A stretch of 9,299 nt of DNA from Phycisphaerales bacterium (GCA_007135295.1 SLJD01000288.1:1-9299), one strand, 5' to 3'; positions 1 to 6,936 are shown, counted from the stretch's first letter. The notes: generated by a model from the letters alone, not told the origin. Made by a program: numbers and translations.

Positions 1-338
1 CCGGCGGCGACCCGGTCATCCGCGGCCTGATGCTCAGCGAGGACGACGCCATCCGCCAGTCGGTGCTGCTGCGGCTGTACTGCGACGCCCGTCTCGACGC
101 GTCGAAGATCTCTGAACAGTTGAACATCGACTTTGCGGAGTACTTCCGCGATGAACTCGACCGGCTCGGCGCACTCGAAGCCGATGGCCTCGTGCATGTC
201 GAACCAGACGGCAGTGTGGAACTGACGTTCCCGCTCGGGCGCGTGCTCATGCGGAACGTCGCCGCCGTATTCGACGCATACCTCGATCGGAACGCGCACC
301 TCGCCGGCCAGCGGCAGACATTCTCCACGAATGCGTAA
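1..338 (+). CDS. hemN: Oxygen-independent coproporphyrinogen III dehydrogenase, C-terminal part (partial)
   Basis: This is the last 111 complete residues of a HemN-type radical SAM enzyme. The frame is open from base 3 to a TAA stop at 336-338, and the gene begins before the window. HemN oxidatively decarboxylates two propionates of coproporphyrinogen III to give protoporphyrinogen IX, using SAM and a 4Fe-4S cluster in the cytoplasm. What is visible is the HemN C-terminal domain: RGLMLSEDDAIRQSVLLRL, then a segment reading IDFAEYFRDELDRLGALEADGL, then PLGRVLMRNVAAVFDAYL and a terminal QTFSTNA. These match the winged, helical tail of true HemN, whose E. coli counterpart ends in a similar FSR motif, better than the shorter HemW paralogue. 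The Cys cluster that binds Fe-S lies upstream and cannot be inspected. It is followed 82 nt later by hemE on the same strand, the enzyme that makes its substrate, so one operon is likely. The family call is strong; the HemN/HemW distinction is good but rests on the tail only. Confidence 0.9.
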   Translation, partial: GGDPVIRGLMLSEDDAIRQSVLLRLYCDARLDASKISEQLNIDFAEYFRDELDRLGALEADGLVHVEPDGSVELTFPLGRVLMRNVAAVFDAYLDRNAHLAGQRQTFSTNA

Positions 339-340
339 TC

Positions 341-369
341 AGGCAGCCTTCGACGGCGAAGTCGGGCCT
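341..369 (+). other. Candidate stem-loop between hemN and hemE
   Basis: Two nested inverted repeats start 3 nt after the hemN stop. The inner stem is CTTCG (348-352) / CGAAG (357-361) with loop ACGG. The outer stem is AGGC (341-344) / GCCT (366-369), separated from the inner stem by a small asymmetric internal loop. No U-run follows (CACGTTTCC), so it is not a standard intrinsic terminator. It could act as a weak attenuator or an mRNA processing or stability element between hemN and hemE, or it could be chance in GC-rich DNA. Confidence 0.3.
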
Positions 370-407
370 CACGTTTCCATATCATGTCCACCATTCATCC
401 AACCACC

Positions 408-413
408 GAGGGA
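408..413 (+). promoter_or_regulatory. Ribosome binding site of hemE
   Basis: GAGGGA lies 7 nt before the ATG at 421. It selects this start over the in-frame ATG at 331, which would add 30 unrelated residues and overlap the hemN stop. Confidence 0.75.
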
Positions 414-420
414 CCATCCG

Positions 421-1470
421 ATGCCCAACCCCGCGCCCGAACATGATCTGCTGCTTCGGGCCGCCCGCGGTGAACACACCCCGCGCACGCCCGTCTGGCT
501 CATGCGGCAGGCCGGACGGTACGACCCGGAGTACCAGCGGATTCGATCGGCTTCCGGGCTCGAACTGGAAGACCTCTTCTGTCGCCCCGACTACGCGGCG
601 GAGATTACGATCCTGCCGCTTCGCCTCGGCGTGGACGCGCTGATTCTGTACCAGGACATTCTCACGCCGCTCGGGCCGCTCGGCGCGCCGTTCGTCTTCC
701 GCCCCGGGCCGCTGCTTGAGACGCCGGTTCGAACGCCGGCCGATGTCAAACAGCTCGAACCGTATGAGGTCAGTGAGGAACTCTGGTTCGTGCCCGACAG
801 CATTCATCGCGTACTCGATGAGACAGGCCGTCGCGTGCCGCTCATCGGCTTTGCCGGCGCGCCGTGGACACTCGCCGCGTTTCTCATCGAAGGGCAGAGC
901 CCCGGCGCGACCGGCGCGCAGGCGCGATCGTTTCTGCAGGACCACCCGGAGGCAGCGCACGAACTGCTCGGCCGGCTGTCTGACCTGACCGCGGCGTATC
1001 TTCGCATGCAGATCGACGCCGGCGTTCACATCGTGCAACTCTTTGAAAGCTGCGCCGACCTGCTCACCGATGAGCAGTACGAAACGTTCGCCCTGCCCTA
1101 CCAGCAGCGTGTGTTCGATCGGATCGGCGACGCCGTCCCTCGCATCATCTTCGCCAAGGCGATTTCGAACCCGGACCTGCTGCGGCGGAGCGGCGCGGAA
1201 GTGCTCAGTCTCAGCGAGCAGGCCGACCTCGCCGCCGCCCGGCGGGACCTGCCGCCGTCCATCGCTGTGCAGGGCAACGTCGACAATCAACTGCTGCTCA
1301 ACGGCCCGCCGGAAGCGATCGACCGGGCAGTCTTCCAGTGCCTGGAAGCCGGCGGCGGGCAGGGGCATATTCTCAACCTCGGGCACGGCATTCTGAAAGG
1401 CACGCCGTTCGAGCACGTCGTGCGCTTTATCAATGCCGCGCGGCAGCATGCGGAAAGCGCCGCCCGATGA
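421..1470 (+). CDS. hemE: Uroporphyrinogen decarboxylase
   Basis: 349 aa, normal length for HemE (about 340-365). It removes the four acetate carboxyls of uroporphyrinogen III to give coproporphyrinogen III without a cofactor, in the cytoplasm. Visible family landmarks are PVWLMRQAGRY at residues 24-34, the substrate-binding signature with Arg29 and Arg33; the catalytic Asp79 in ILYQDIL; GFAGAPWTLAAFLIEG at 143-158; a QLFESCADLL segment at 206-215; QGNVDN at 284-289; and LNLGHGI at 318-324 with the conserved His322. The usual GNLDP sequence reads GNVDN here, a mild variant. The start is chosen from the GAGGGA ribosome site and the family length. The TGA stop overlaps the hemY ATG in ATGA (1467-1470), implying translational coupling. 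It sits between hemN and hemY, its neighbours in the pathway. No residue known to be essential appears to be missing. Identification is secure. Confidence 0.97.
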   Translation: MPNPAPEHDLLLRAARGEHTPRTPVWLMRQAGRYDPEYQRIRSASGLELEDLFCRPDYAAEITILPLRLGVDALILYQDILTPLGPLGAPFVFRPGPLLETPVRTPADVKQLEPYEVSEELWFVPDSIHRVLDETGRRVPLIGFAGAPWTLAAFLIEGQSPGATGAQARSFLQDHPEAAHELLGRLSDLTAAYLRMQIDAGVHIVQLFESCADLLTDEQYETFALPYQQRVFDRIGDAVPRIIFAKAISNPDLLRRSGAEVLSLSEQADLAAARRDLPPSIAVQGNVDNQLLLNGPPEAIDRAVFQCLEAGGGQGHILNLGHGILKGTPFEHVVRFINAARQHAESAAR

Positions 1471-2882
1471 ACGGCGGGCCCTGTGACACGATCGTCATCG
1501 GCGGCGGGATCGCGGGCCTCGCCTGCGCCGACGAACTGCACAAGGCCGGCCGGAACGTCCGCCTGTTCGAAGCGGGCCCGCGCGTCGGCGGGGTCATGCA
1601 GACGACGAAGCGCGACGGCTTTCTCCTTGAACACGGCCCGTTCAATGTTTTCGTCAAGTCGCCGGAATTCGCGAATCTGCTCGCACAACTCGGCCCGGTT
1701 GCGGAGCCAATGCCCGTCAACGCCGACGCCGGCCGCAATCGCTTCGTCCTGCACGATAAGACGCTGCACCGGCTCCCGACGTCGCCGGGCGAACTGCTGG
1801 CGTCGGACCTGCTGAGCCGGAGCGGCAAGGTGCGACTCGCGCGTGGGCTGGTGTGCAGTTCGGCCGGCGAGCCCGACGCGACAATTGATGATGTCATGCA
1901 TCGCCGGTTCGGCGCTGAGGTCGCCAATCGGATCGCCAGCGCCATGACCGTCGGGATCTGGGGCGCGGAAAGCGATGAACTCGAAGCCGCCTCCGCCATG
2001 CCGACGCTCGCCCGGCTTGATGCCGGCCGGTGCCCCCTGCTGTCCATGCTTCGGTCGAAGCGGCGTGGTCCGCGCGCGAGATCATCGGACGCGCCGAAGG
2101 GCATGATCAGCTTCCGCGACGGGCTCGGGGGATTGTGCGACGCCCTGGCGAACCGCCTTGGCGACGCCGTGGAAACCGGCTCGACCGCCCGCCGCATCCA
2201 GCGCGACGGCGATGGACTGGCCGTGCATGTCGAACATGCCGGCGGCGAAGACGTCCACCGAGCGCAGCATGTCGTCATCGCCTGCGGGGCCGAACCGGCG
2301 GCTGCGATGCTGGCCGATGAATCGCCGGCATTGTCTGAGGCGTTTCGATCGATTGACCACGTCGGCCTCGCGGTGCTCAATCTCGCCTTGCCGCGCGATG
2401 CGGTCGATCATCCACTGAACGGGTACGGCTTTCTCGTTCCGCGGACGTCGCGCGAGACGCCGATTCTCGGCGCGTTGTGGGCGAGCAGCGTCTTCGCGCA
2501 CCACGCCCCGGCGGATCATGTGCTGCTTCGCGTCTTCTTCGGCGGAACGCGACACCCGGATCAGCTCACCGCGCCGGATGAAACGTTGCGGGCTGATGCG
2601 ATGGATACACTCCGGCCATTGCTCGGCATTCGAGGTGAGCCGGTCCTCTGCGATGTTCACCGATGGCTCAATGCCGTGCCGATCTATCGCCCCGGTCACC
2701 GGCACCTCGTGGAACGAATCAATGCCATGGCCAGCCGCATCCCCAACCTGCACCTGGCGGGAAGTTTCATGGACGGTGTGTCGATCAACGACTGCGTGAC
2801 ACGCGGCATCCGCATCGCCCGCCGCCTGCCCGTCCCGGAACAGCCCCGACCCGAACACGTCACCGTTGCGGAGAGTGTGTAA
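1467..2882 (+). CDS. hemY: Protoporphyrinogen oxidase, FAD-dependent (HemY type)
   Basis: 471 aa flavoprotein of the HemY/PPOX family (amine oxidase fold), which takes six electrons from protoporphyrinogen IX to give protoporphyrin IX, usually with O2 as acceptor. The FAD-binding Rossmann motif IGGGIAGLACADEL is at residues 11-24, with the ribose-binding Glu35 in RLFEAGPRVGG (32-42). Further landmarks are HGPFNVF (56-62), TVGIWGAESDELEAASAMP (161-179, the PPOX counterpart of the GIYAGD segment), FRDGLGGL (216-223), GYGFLVP (319-325) and the C-terminal FAD loop AGSFMDGVSINDCVTRG (431-447). There is no signal peptide or clear transmembrane helix, so a soluble or peripheral protein is likely. 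Some relatives act instead on coproporphyrinogen III (CgoX) in Gram-positive lineages. Because hemN lies in the same operon, the protoporphyrin substrate is favoured here. The start is the ATG in the ATGA overlap with hemE, and the stop TAA shares its last base with the hemB start. Confidence 0.93.
   Translation: MNGGPCDTIVIGGGIAGLACADELHKAGRNVRLFEAGPRVGGVMQTTKRDGFLLEHGPFNVFVKSPEFANLLAQLGPVAEPMPVNADAGRNRFVLHDKTLHRLPTSPGELLASDLLSRSGKVRLARGLVCSSAGEPDATIDDVMHRRFGAEVANRIASAMTVGIWGAESDELEAASAMPTLARLDAGRCPLLSMLRSKRRGPRARSSDAPKGMISFRDGLGGLCDALANRLGDAVETGSTARRIQRDGDGLAVHVEHAGGEDVHRAQHVVIACGAEPAAAMLADESPALSEAFRSIDHVGLAVLNLALPRDAVDHPLNGYGFLVPRTSRETPILGALWASSVFAHHAPADHVLLRVFFGGTRHPDQLTAPDETLRADAMDTLRPLLGIRGEPVLCDVHRWLNAVPIYRPGHRHLVERINAMASRIPNLHLAGSFMDGVSINDCVTRGIRIARRLPVPEQPRPEHVTVAESV
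2870..2875 (+). promoter_or_regulatory. Ribosome binding site of hemB
   Basis: GGAGAG inside the hemY 3' end, 6 nt before the ATG at 2882. It supports this start and hence the long N-terminal tail of HemB. Confidence 0.65.
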
Positions 2883-3973
2883 TGACCACATTCGAACACC
2901 CGGCTTCACACCCCGATCAAGCCACACCTTCGAGTCCGCCGACCGGCCCCCTGCCACCCGGGACGGCCCGGCCGCGCCGACTTCGACGAACGGAACCGAT
3001 TCGCGGCCTCGTCCGGGAGACCGTTCTGCCGCCGTCCCGCCTCGTCCTGCCGATCTTCCTGACCGATGCGAATGAGAACGCCCGCGAACCGATCGACGCG
3101 ATGCCCGGCGTGTCAAGGCACGGCCTGAACGACGCCATCGCTTTCGCCCGCGAAGCCATGACACTTGGCATCCGGTCGTTCGCGCTCTTTCCGAAGATCG
3201 AGGCGGAGAAGAAAACGCCCGATGGCGCGGAAGCGTTCAACGCGGACAACCTCATCTGCCGGGCCATTCGACGCTTTCGCGAGTCGCTTTCTGATGCGTG
3301 CCTGATCACGGATGTCGCGCTCGATCCCTTCTCATCACTCGGGCACGACGGCGTTGTGGAGAACGGCGAGATACTTAACGACGCCACGGTCGACGCGCTG
3401 TGCCGCCAGTCACTCGTACAGGCCGAGGCCGGGGCCGACATGGTCGCCCCGTCGGACATGATGGACGGCCGGGTCGGCGCGATCCGCCGAACGCTTGATC
3501 AGCACGGCTTCGAGCACGTCGCGATCCTCAGCTACACGGCAAAGTACGCCTCATCGTTCTACGGCCCCTTCCGCGCGGCACTTGATTCCGCGCCGGCGGC
3601 CGCACATGACGTCCCGCGCGACAAGAAGACGTACCAGATGGATCCGGCCAATGCGCGCGAAGCGATGACCGAAGCGCGCCTCGACATCGACGAATCGGCT
3701 GACATCCTCATGGTCAAGCCCGCCCTGCCGTACCTCGACATCATTGCCTGGCTTCGCAGCGCGTTCGACGGCCCCATCGCTGCCTACCACGTCTCCGGCG
3801 AATACGCGATGATCAAGGCGGCTGGCGAGCGCGGATGGCTCGATGCGGAACCGGCGATGATCGAATCAATCCTCGCCTGCGCGCGGGCCGGGGCGGACAT
3901 CGTCTTCACCTACGCCGCTGTTGAATACGCCACATGGTGGCACGATCAGCACGGCATGCCGGTGAACCGGTGA
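2882..3973 (+). CDS. hemB: Porphobilinogen synthase (ALA dehydratase), Cys-free metal site
   Basis: 363 aa, somewhat longer than the usual 325-340. It condenses two 5-aminolevulinate molecules to porphobilinogen. The Schiff-base lysines are Lys221 (SYTAKYASSFYGPF) and Lys279 (MVKPALPYLD). Other hallmarks are RPRRLRR at 30-36, LVLPIF at 54-59, VAPSDMMDGRVGAIR at 188-202, TYQMDPANAREA at 250-261 and VSGEYAM at 304-310. The metal-site segment reads DVALDPFSSLGHDG (144-157), so the three zinc-binding cysteines of the E. coli/yeast type are replaced by Ala146, Asp148 and Asp156. This is the pattern of Mg2+-responsive enzymes such as those of Pseudomonas and plants. The first 30 residues are a Pro/Thr/Ser/His-rich tail with no family counterpart that I recognise. 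The start is supported by GGAGAG and the TAATG overlap with hemY. The gene ends 37 nt before the facing hemD stop. Its product is the substrate of HemC, encoded on the opposing operon. Confidence 0.97.
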   Translation: MTTFEHPASHPDQATPSSPPTGPLPPGTARPRRLRRTEPIRGLVRETVLPPSRLVLPIFLTDANENAREPIDAMPGVSRHGLNDAIAFAREAMTLGIRSFALFPKIEAEKKTPDGAEAFNADNLICRAIRRFRESLSDACLITDVALDPFSSLGHDGVVENGEILNDATVDALCRQSLVQAEAGADMVAPSDMMDGRVGAIRRTLDQHGFEHVAILSYTAKYASSFYGPFRAALDSAPAAAHDVPRDKKTYQMDPANAREAMTEARLDIDESADILMVKPALPYLDIIAWLRSAFDGPIAAYHVSGEYAMIKAAGERGWLDAEPAMIESILACARAGADIVFTYAAVEYATWWHDQHGMPVNR

Positions 3974-3981
3974 ACGTATAT

Positions 3982-3997
3982 GGCGCACCATCGCGCC
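3982..3997. terminator. Weak inverted repeat between convergent hemB and hemD
   Basis: GGCGC (3982-3986) / GCGCC (3993-3997) with a 6-nt loop lies in the 37-nt gap between the two facing stop codons. It is the only structure there that could end transcription from either side. Neither strand has a real U-run (the minus strand continues ATATACGTT), so if it works it is weak. Rho-dependent ending or read-through into antisense is equally possible. Confidence 0.25.
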
Positions 3998-4010
3998 GGT
4001 AATCGGCAAC

Positions 4011-4682
4011 TCACGGCCCGAACCGCCACCGCGCAATCGCTTCGGCCAATGATTGAAATGACGGCTCCGCCGCCTCAATGTCCGGCTCACCGCCGCGCTG
4101 TCGAATCGCCGCCGTCGTACGGTGGCCGATGCTCGCCATCGGCGTCGGCAGGCGCCCGAGCCGGTCATGGATCGCCGCAACGGCCGATGCGCTGGCCAGC
4201 GAGGTGATGTCAATGCGGCTGAGCACATCAGTGTCCCACGCGCGGGGTTCCGGGCGGTAGATTACCGGCGCGGTCAGTTCGAACCCGGTGACTTCCGGCA
4301 CTCGCGCCAGCGCCGAACGCGGAAAACAGACCCGCCGACCTGATGCGAGCGGTTTCAGCACCGCCCACAGACCCGGCCCGTCGCCGGTCGGGCTGACCAG
4401 TTCCACCCGCATGCCCCGCGCTTCAGCCGCCCGCCGGGACGGCTCGCCGACCACCGCCACGCGCGGGACACGGGCCGGCTCGATCGCGACGGATTCAATG
4501 GCCCGCGGGCTCGTCAGCACGAGCCAGTCATCCGGTCCGAGATGCTGGATTTTCTCGCCCGCATCGCTGAGATGCACCGTGGTCAGCACCGGCTCGACGA
4601 CCGGCTTCAGGCCGGCGGCACGCAGGGCATGGGAGTGCCGGCCGTCTTCGCCCTCATCACGGGTGACCCAGACACGCGTCAT
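4011..4682 (-). CDS. hemD: Uroporphyrinogen-III synthase
   Basis: 223 aa, at the short end for HemD (commonly about 245-265). It closes hydroxymethylbilane and inverts ring D to give uroporphyrinogen III. HemD is poorly conserved, but the expected pattern is present: an N-terminal VWVTRDEGEDGRHSHALRAAG (about residues 4-24), WLVLTSPRAIES at 53-64, VAVVGEPSRRAAEARG at 75-90, a UROS-like IYRPEP at 141-146, SLASASAVAAI at 161-171, and SIGHRTTAAIRQRGGEP at 184-200 followed by PSFQSLAEAI at 207-216. These fit two repeated Rossmann-like domains, the first of them compact. Its ATG (4682-4680) overlaps the hemC TGA, and a GAGGTGA ribosome site lies 10 nt upstream within hemC. It is the last gene of the hemL-hemC-hemD operon and uses the HemC product directly. 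The context makes the call more certain than the sequence alone. Confidence 0.92.
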   Translation of the reverse strand: MTRVWVTRDEGEDGRHSHALRAAGLKPVVEPVLTTVHLSDAGEKIQHLGPDDWLVLTSPRAIESVAIEPARVPRVAVVGEPSRRAAEARGMRVELVSPTGDGPGLWAVLKPLASGRRVCFPRSALARVPEVTGFELTAPVIYRPEPRAWDTDVLSRIDITSLASASAVAAIHDRLGRLPTPMASIGHRTTAAIRQRGGEPDIEAAEPSFQSLAEAIARWRFGP

Positions 4683-5623
4683 GACGCCGGCGTCACCTCA
4701 CGAAGCGCTTCGCGGGCCATCGCCCGGCCGAGTTCGACCGCGTCGCGACCGACCTGTTTCGCCTCGAAGCACGCCTGCCGCCCGTCCTGGTCGAGCTCGC
4801 CGAACAACTGCACATGCAGTTCCACACCGCCGTCGGCGGTCGGATGTGCGGCGGCGGCGAGCGGCGTATGACATCCGGCTTCGACGGCGGCGAGAAACGA
4901 CCGTTCAGCCGTCACCGTCCGCCGGGCTTCGGCGTCATCAACTGCCGCAACGATGGATTCCATTTCACTGCCGCGGCGCACCTGCACGGCGATCGCACCC
5001 TGCGCGGGGGCGGCCGGAAATCGATCGAGCGGCAGATCCACCGTATGCTCCGGCGTCAGGCCGAGCCGATCGAGCCCCGCGGCCGCCAGACACACGGCGT
5101 CAAGCGATTCATCATGGAGCTTTCGCAGACGCGTCGGCACATTGCCCCGCAGCGGGACCGACTCAGCGCCGAACACCCGGCGAAGCTGGGCGCTCCGCCG
5201 CGGGCTGCTCGTTCCGATCCGAAGCGGCGGCAAACCCCGCTCCTCGTCGTGCGGCGAACGGGCGATCAGTTCGGCCAGTCGCTCGGCAGCCGACGCATCG
5301 CGCGCGATGAGCCGGTCATGCATCGGGCCGCGCGGCGGGATGGCGGCGATGACGAGTTCATCCGGCGATGCGCTGGGAAGATCCTTGTAGCTGTGAACCG
5401 CGCAATCGACATCGCCGGCGGCGAGGGCGCGCTCAATCTCGCCGACGAACCCCCCCGTCGGCCAGATATCGGGACTGATCGACTGGTCCGGCTGTTGCTC
5501 AGCGTGGGTCTGGATGATGACTTCCTCGACGTCAAGGCGGTGGTGCGCGCGCAGCAGTTGACAGACATGCCGCGTCTGCCAAAGGGCGAGGTCGCTGCCC
5601 CGCGTTCCAATGCGGATGGTCAT
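4679..5623 (-). CDS. hemC: Hydroxymethylbilane synthase (porphobilinogen deaminase)
   Basis: 314 aa, normal for HemC. It links four porphobilinogens into hydroxymethylbilane on a self-assembled dipyrromethane cofactor. Landmarks are RIGTRGSDLALWQT at residues 4-17 with Arg8; AVHSYKDLPS at 75-84 with the catalytic Asp81; GTSSPRRSAQL at 137-147; LRGNVPTRLRKL at 158-169; AAGLDRLGL at 181-189; FPAAPAQGAIAVQVR at 202-216; and the cofactor-attachment Cys251 in EAGCHTPLAAAA. The segment at about 37-66, which should carry the TxGD and GGKGLFxKE motifs of the active-site lid, is divergent (THAEQQPDQS ... PTGGFVGEIERAL): the GGKG lysine is Thr and the KE lysine is Gly. The remaining catalytic set is intact, so the enzyme is probably active. 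The ATG at 5623 is chosen because the family N-terminus begins there; upstream in-frame residues belong to hemL in another frame. It overlaps hemL and hemD by ATGA at both ends. Confidence 0.96.
   Translation of the reverse strand: MTIRIGTRGSDLALWQTRHVCQLLRAHHRLDVEEVIIQTHAEQQPDQSISPDIWPTGGFVGEIERALAAGDVDCAVHSYKDLPSASPDELVIAAIPPRGPMHDRLIARDASAAERLAELIARSPHDEERGLPPLRIGTSSPRRSAQLRRVFGAESVPLRGNVPTRLRKLHDESLDAVCLAAAGLDRLGLTPEHTVDLPLDRFPAAPAQGAIAVQVRRGSEMESIVAAVDDAEARRTVTAERSFLAAVEAGCHTPLAAAAHPTADGGVELHVQLFGELDQDGRQACFEAKQVGRDAVELGRAMAREALREVTPAS
4693..4699 (-). promoter_or_regulatory. Ribosome binding site of hemD
   Basis: On the minus strand GAGGTGA lies inside the hemC 3' end, 10 nt before the hemD ATG at 4682. 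It is a strong match to the anti-SD, so hemD can be re-initiated after hemC termination at the ATGA overlap. Confidence 0.6.
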
Positions 5624-6936
5624 GTCGCCACCGCCCGGAAGCTCTCCGCTGCCGCCGCGATAACCTGGTCGATCTCCGCGTCGGTATGAGCCGCGGAGAC
5701 AAAGCACGCTTCGTACCCGGCCGGAGGAAGCCAGACGCCACGGTCAAGCATGGCGTGGAAGAACCGGCCGTACCGGTCATGATCGGCAGCCCTGGCGTCA
5801 TCAAAGTTGCGAACCGGCTGGTCACTGAAGAACACGCCGGCCATCCCACCGAGTGAACCGGCCTGCAGCGGCACGCCGGCATCGCGTGCGGCTTCGCGCA
5901 TCCCGTCCATGAGCCGGCGCGACAATCGGTCAAGAGATTCGTAGAAGCCGTCGGCCCGGCAAAGGTTCAAAGTCGCCAGGCCCGCCGCCATGCCAACCGG
6001 GTTGCCGCTGAGCGTTCCGGATTGATAGACCGGTCCCGCCGGGCTGATCCAGTCCATGAGCGATGCCGAGCCGGCAAAGGCGGCGACGGGCATCCCTCCG
6101 CCGATGACCTTGCCGAGGCACGTGACATCCGGCTGAATGCCGCTGATCACCTGGTAGCCGCCCCAGCCGACGCGAAAGCCGGTCATCACCTCATCGAAGA
6201 CGAGTTTCGCGCCGTTCTGGTCGCAGAGCGCCCGCAGGGATTCAAGAAAACCGTCATCCGGCGGCACGAAGCCCATGTTGCCGGCCACGGGCTCGACGAG
6301 CACGCCGGCGATCTCATCCCGGTAGGTCTCAAACAGTTTTTCGACCGCGTCGGCGTCGTTGTACGGGGCAAGCAGCGTGAGCGACGCGGTGGAGTCCGGC
6401 ACACCCGCCGAGTTCGGCACGCCGTGCGTCGCGGCTCCGGAGCCGGCGGCGACGAGGAGACTGTCGGCATGACCGTGGTAGTTGCCGGTGAATTTGACGA
6501 TGCGCGATCGGCCGGTCGCGGCCCGGATGAGCCGCATTGCGCTCATCACCGCTTCGCTGCCGCTGTTGACGAACCGGATCTTCTCATGACCGGGCAGGGC
6601 GGAGAGAATCAGTTCGGCGAGTTCCGTCTCGGCTTCACAGCATGCCCCGAAACTCAAACCCTTCTCGGCCGCATTCTGCACCGCCGCGACGACCTCGGGG
6701 TGAGCGTGACCGACGATCGCCGGCCCCCACGAGCCGACGAGGTCGATGTAGCGCCGGCCGTCAATGTCATGAATGAACGGCCCGGCCGCATGATCGACGA
6801 ACCGCGGCGTGCCGCCGACCGCGCCGAACGCCCGGACCGGGCTGTTGACGCCACCGACGAGCACGCGGCTGGCCCGTTCAAAGGCCTCGGCCGAACCGGT
6901 TACTTTCGGAGACTGCGCGGGCTGGCTTGATGTCAC
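5620..6936 (-). CDS. hemL: Glutamate-1-semialdehyde 2,1-aminomutase
   Basis: 438 aa PLP enzyme of aminotransferase class III. It turns glutamate-1-semialdehyde into 5-aminolevulinate, the last step of the C5 route. Visible landmarks are GGVNSPVRAF at residues 28-37, YIDLVGSWGPAIVGHAHP at 63-80, FVNSGSEAVMSAMRLIRAATG at 122-142, GNYHGHAD at 151-158, EPVAGNMG at 215-222, FDEVMTGFR at 247-255 with the PLP-ring Asp248, the Schiff-base Lys276 in CLGKVIGGGMP, and YQSGTLSGNP at 304-313. The start is GTG at 6936-6934, because a GAGAGGA ribosome site precedes it by 10 nt and the length then matches the family. The in-frame ATG at 7128 would add 64 residues without similarity or a clear ribosome site. 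It is first in the hemL-hemC-hemD operon, with ATGA overlap to hemC. Its partner HemA (glutamyl-tRNA reductase) is not in the window. No ALA synthase (HemA of the Shemin type) is seen either. Confidence 0.96.
   Translation of the reverse strand: MTSSQPAQSPKVTGSAEAFERASRVLVGGVNSPVRAFGAVGGTPRFVDHAAGPFIHDIDGRRYIDLVGSWGPAIVGHAHPEVVAAVQNAAEKGLSFGACCEAETELAELILSALPGHEKIRFVNSGSEAVMSAMRLIRAATGRSRIVKFTGNYHGHADSLLVAAGSGAATHGVPNSAGVPDSTASLTLLAPYNDADAVEKLFETYRDEIAGVLVEPVAGNMGFVPPDDGFLESLRALCDQNGAKLVFDEVMTGFRVGWGGYQVISGIQPDVTCLGKVIGGGMPVAAFAGSASLMDWISPAGPVYQSGTLSGNPVGMAAGLATLNLCRADGFYESLDRLSRRLMDGMREAARDAGVPLQAGSLGGMAGVFFSDQPVRNFDDARAADHDRYGRFFHAMLDRGVWLPPAGYEACFVSAAHTDAEIDQVIAAAAESFRAVAT

Noticed and set aside
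384..446. Twenty-codon upstream frame overlapping the hemE start
   Set aside because: No ribosome site before its ATG and no leader-peptide character; likely chance.
382..1449. A 355-codon open frame on the minus strand opposite hemE
   Set aside because: It mirrors hemE codon structure in high-GC DNA, is rich in Arg/Val/Glu without domain motifs, and hemE itself is certain.
2082..3164. A 360-codon minus-strand frame across the hemY/hemB junction
   Set aside because: Arg/Ser-rich low-complexity translation crossing two well-supported genes; an antisense shadow.
6022..6930. A 302-codon plus-strand frame inside hemL
   Set aside because: Opposite to conserved HemL motifs and without recognisable domains; a shadow frame.
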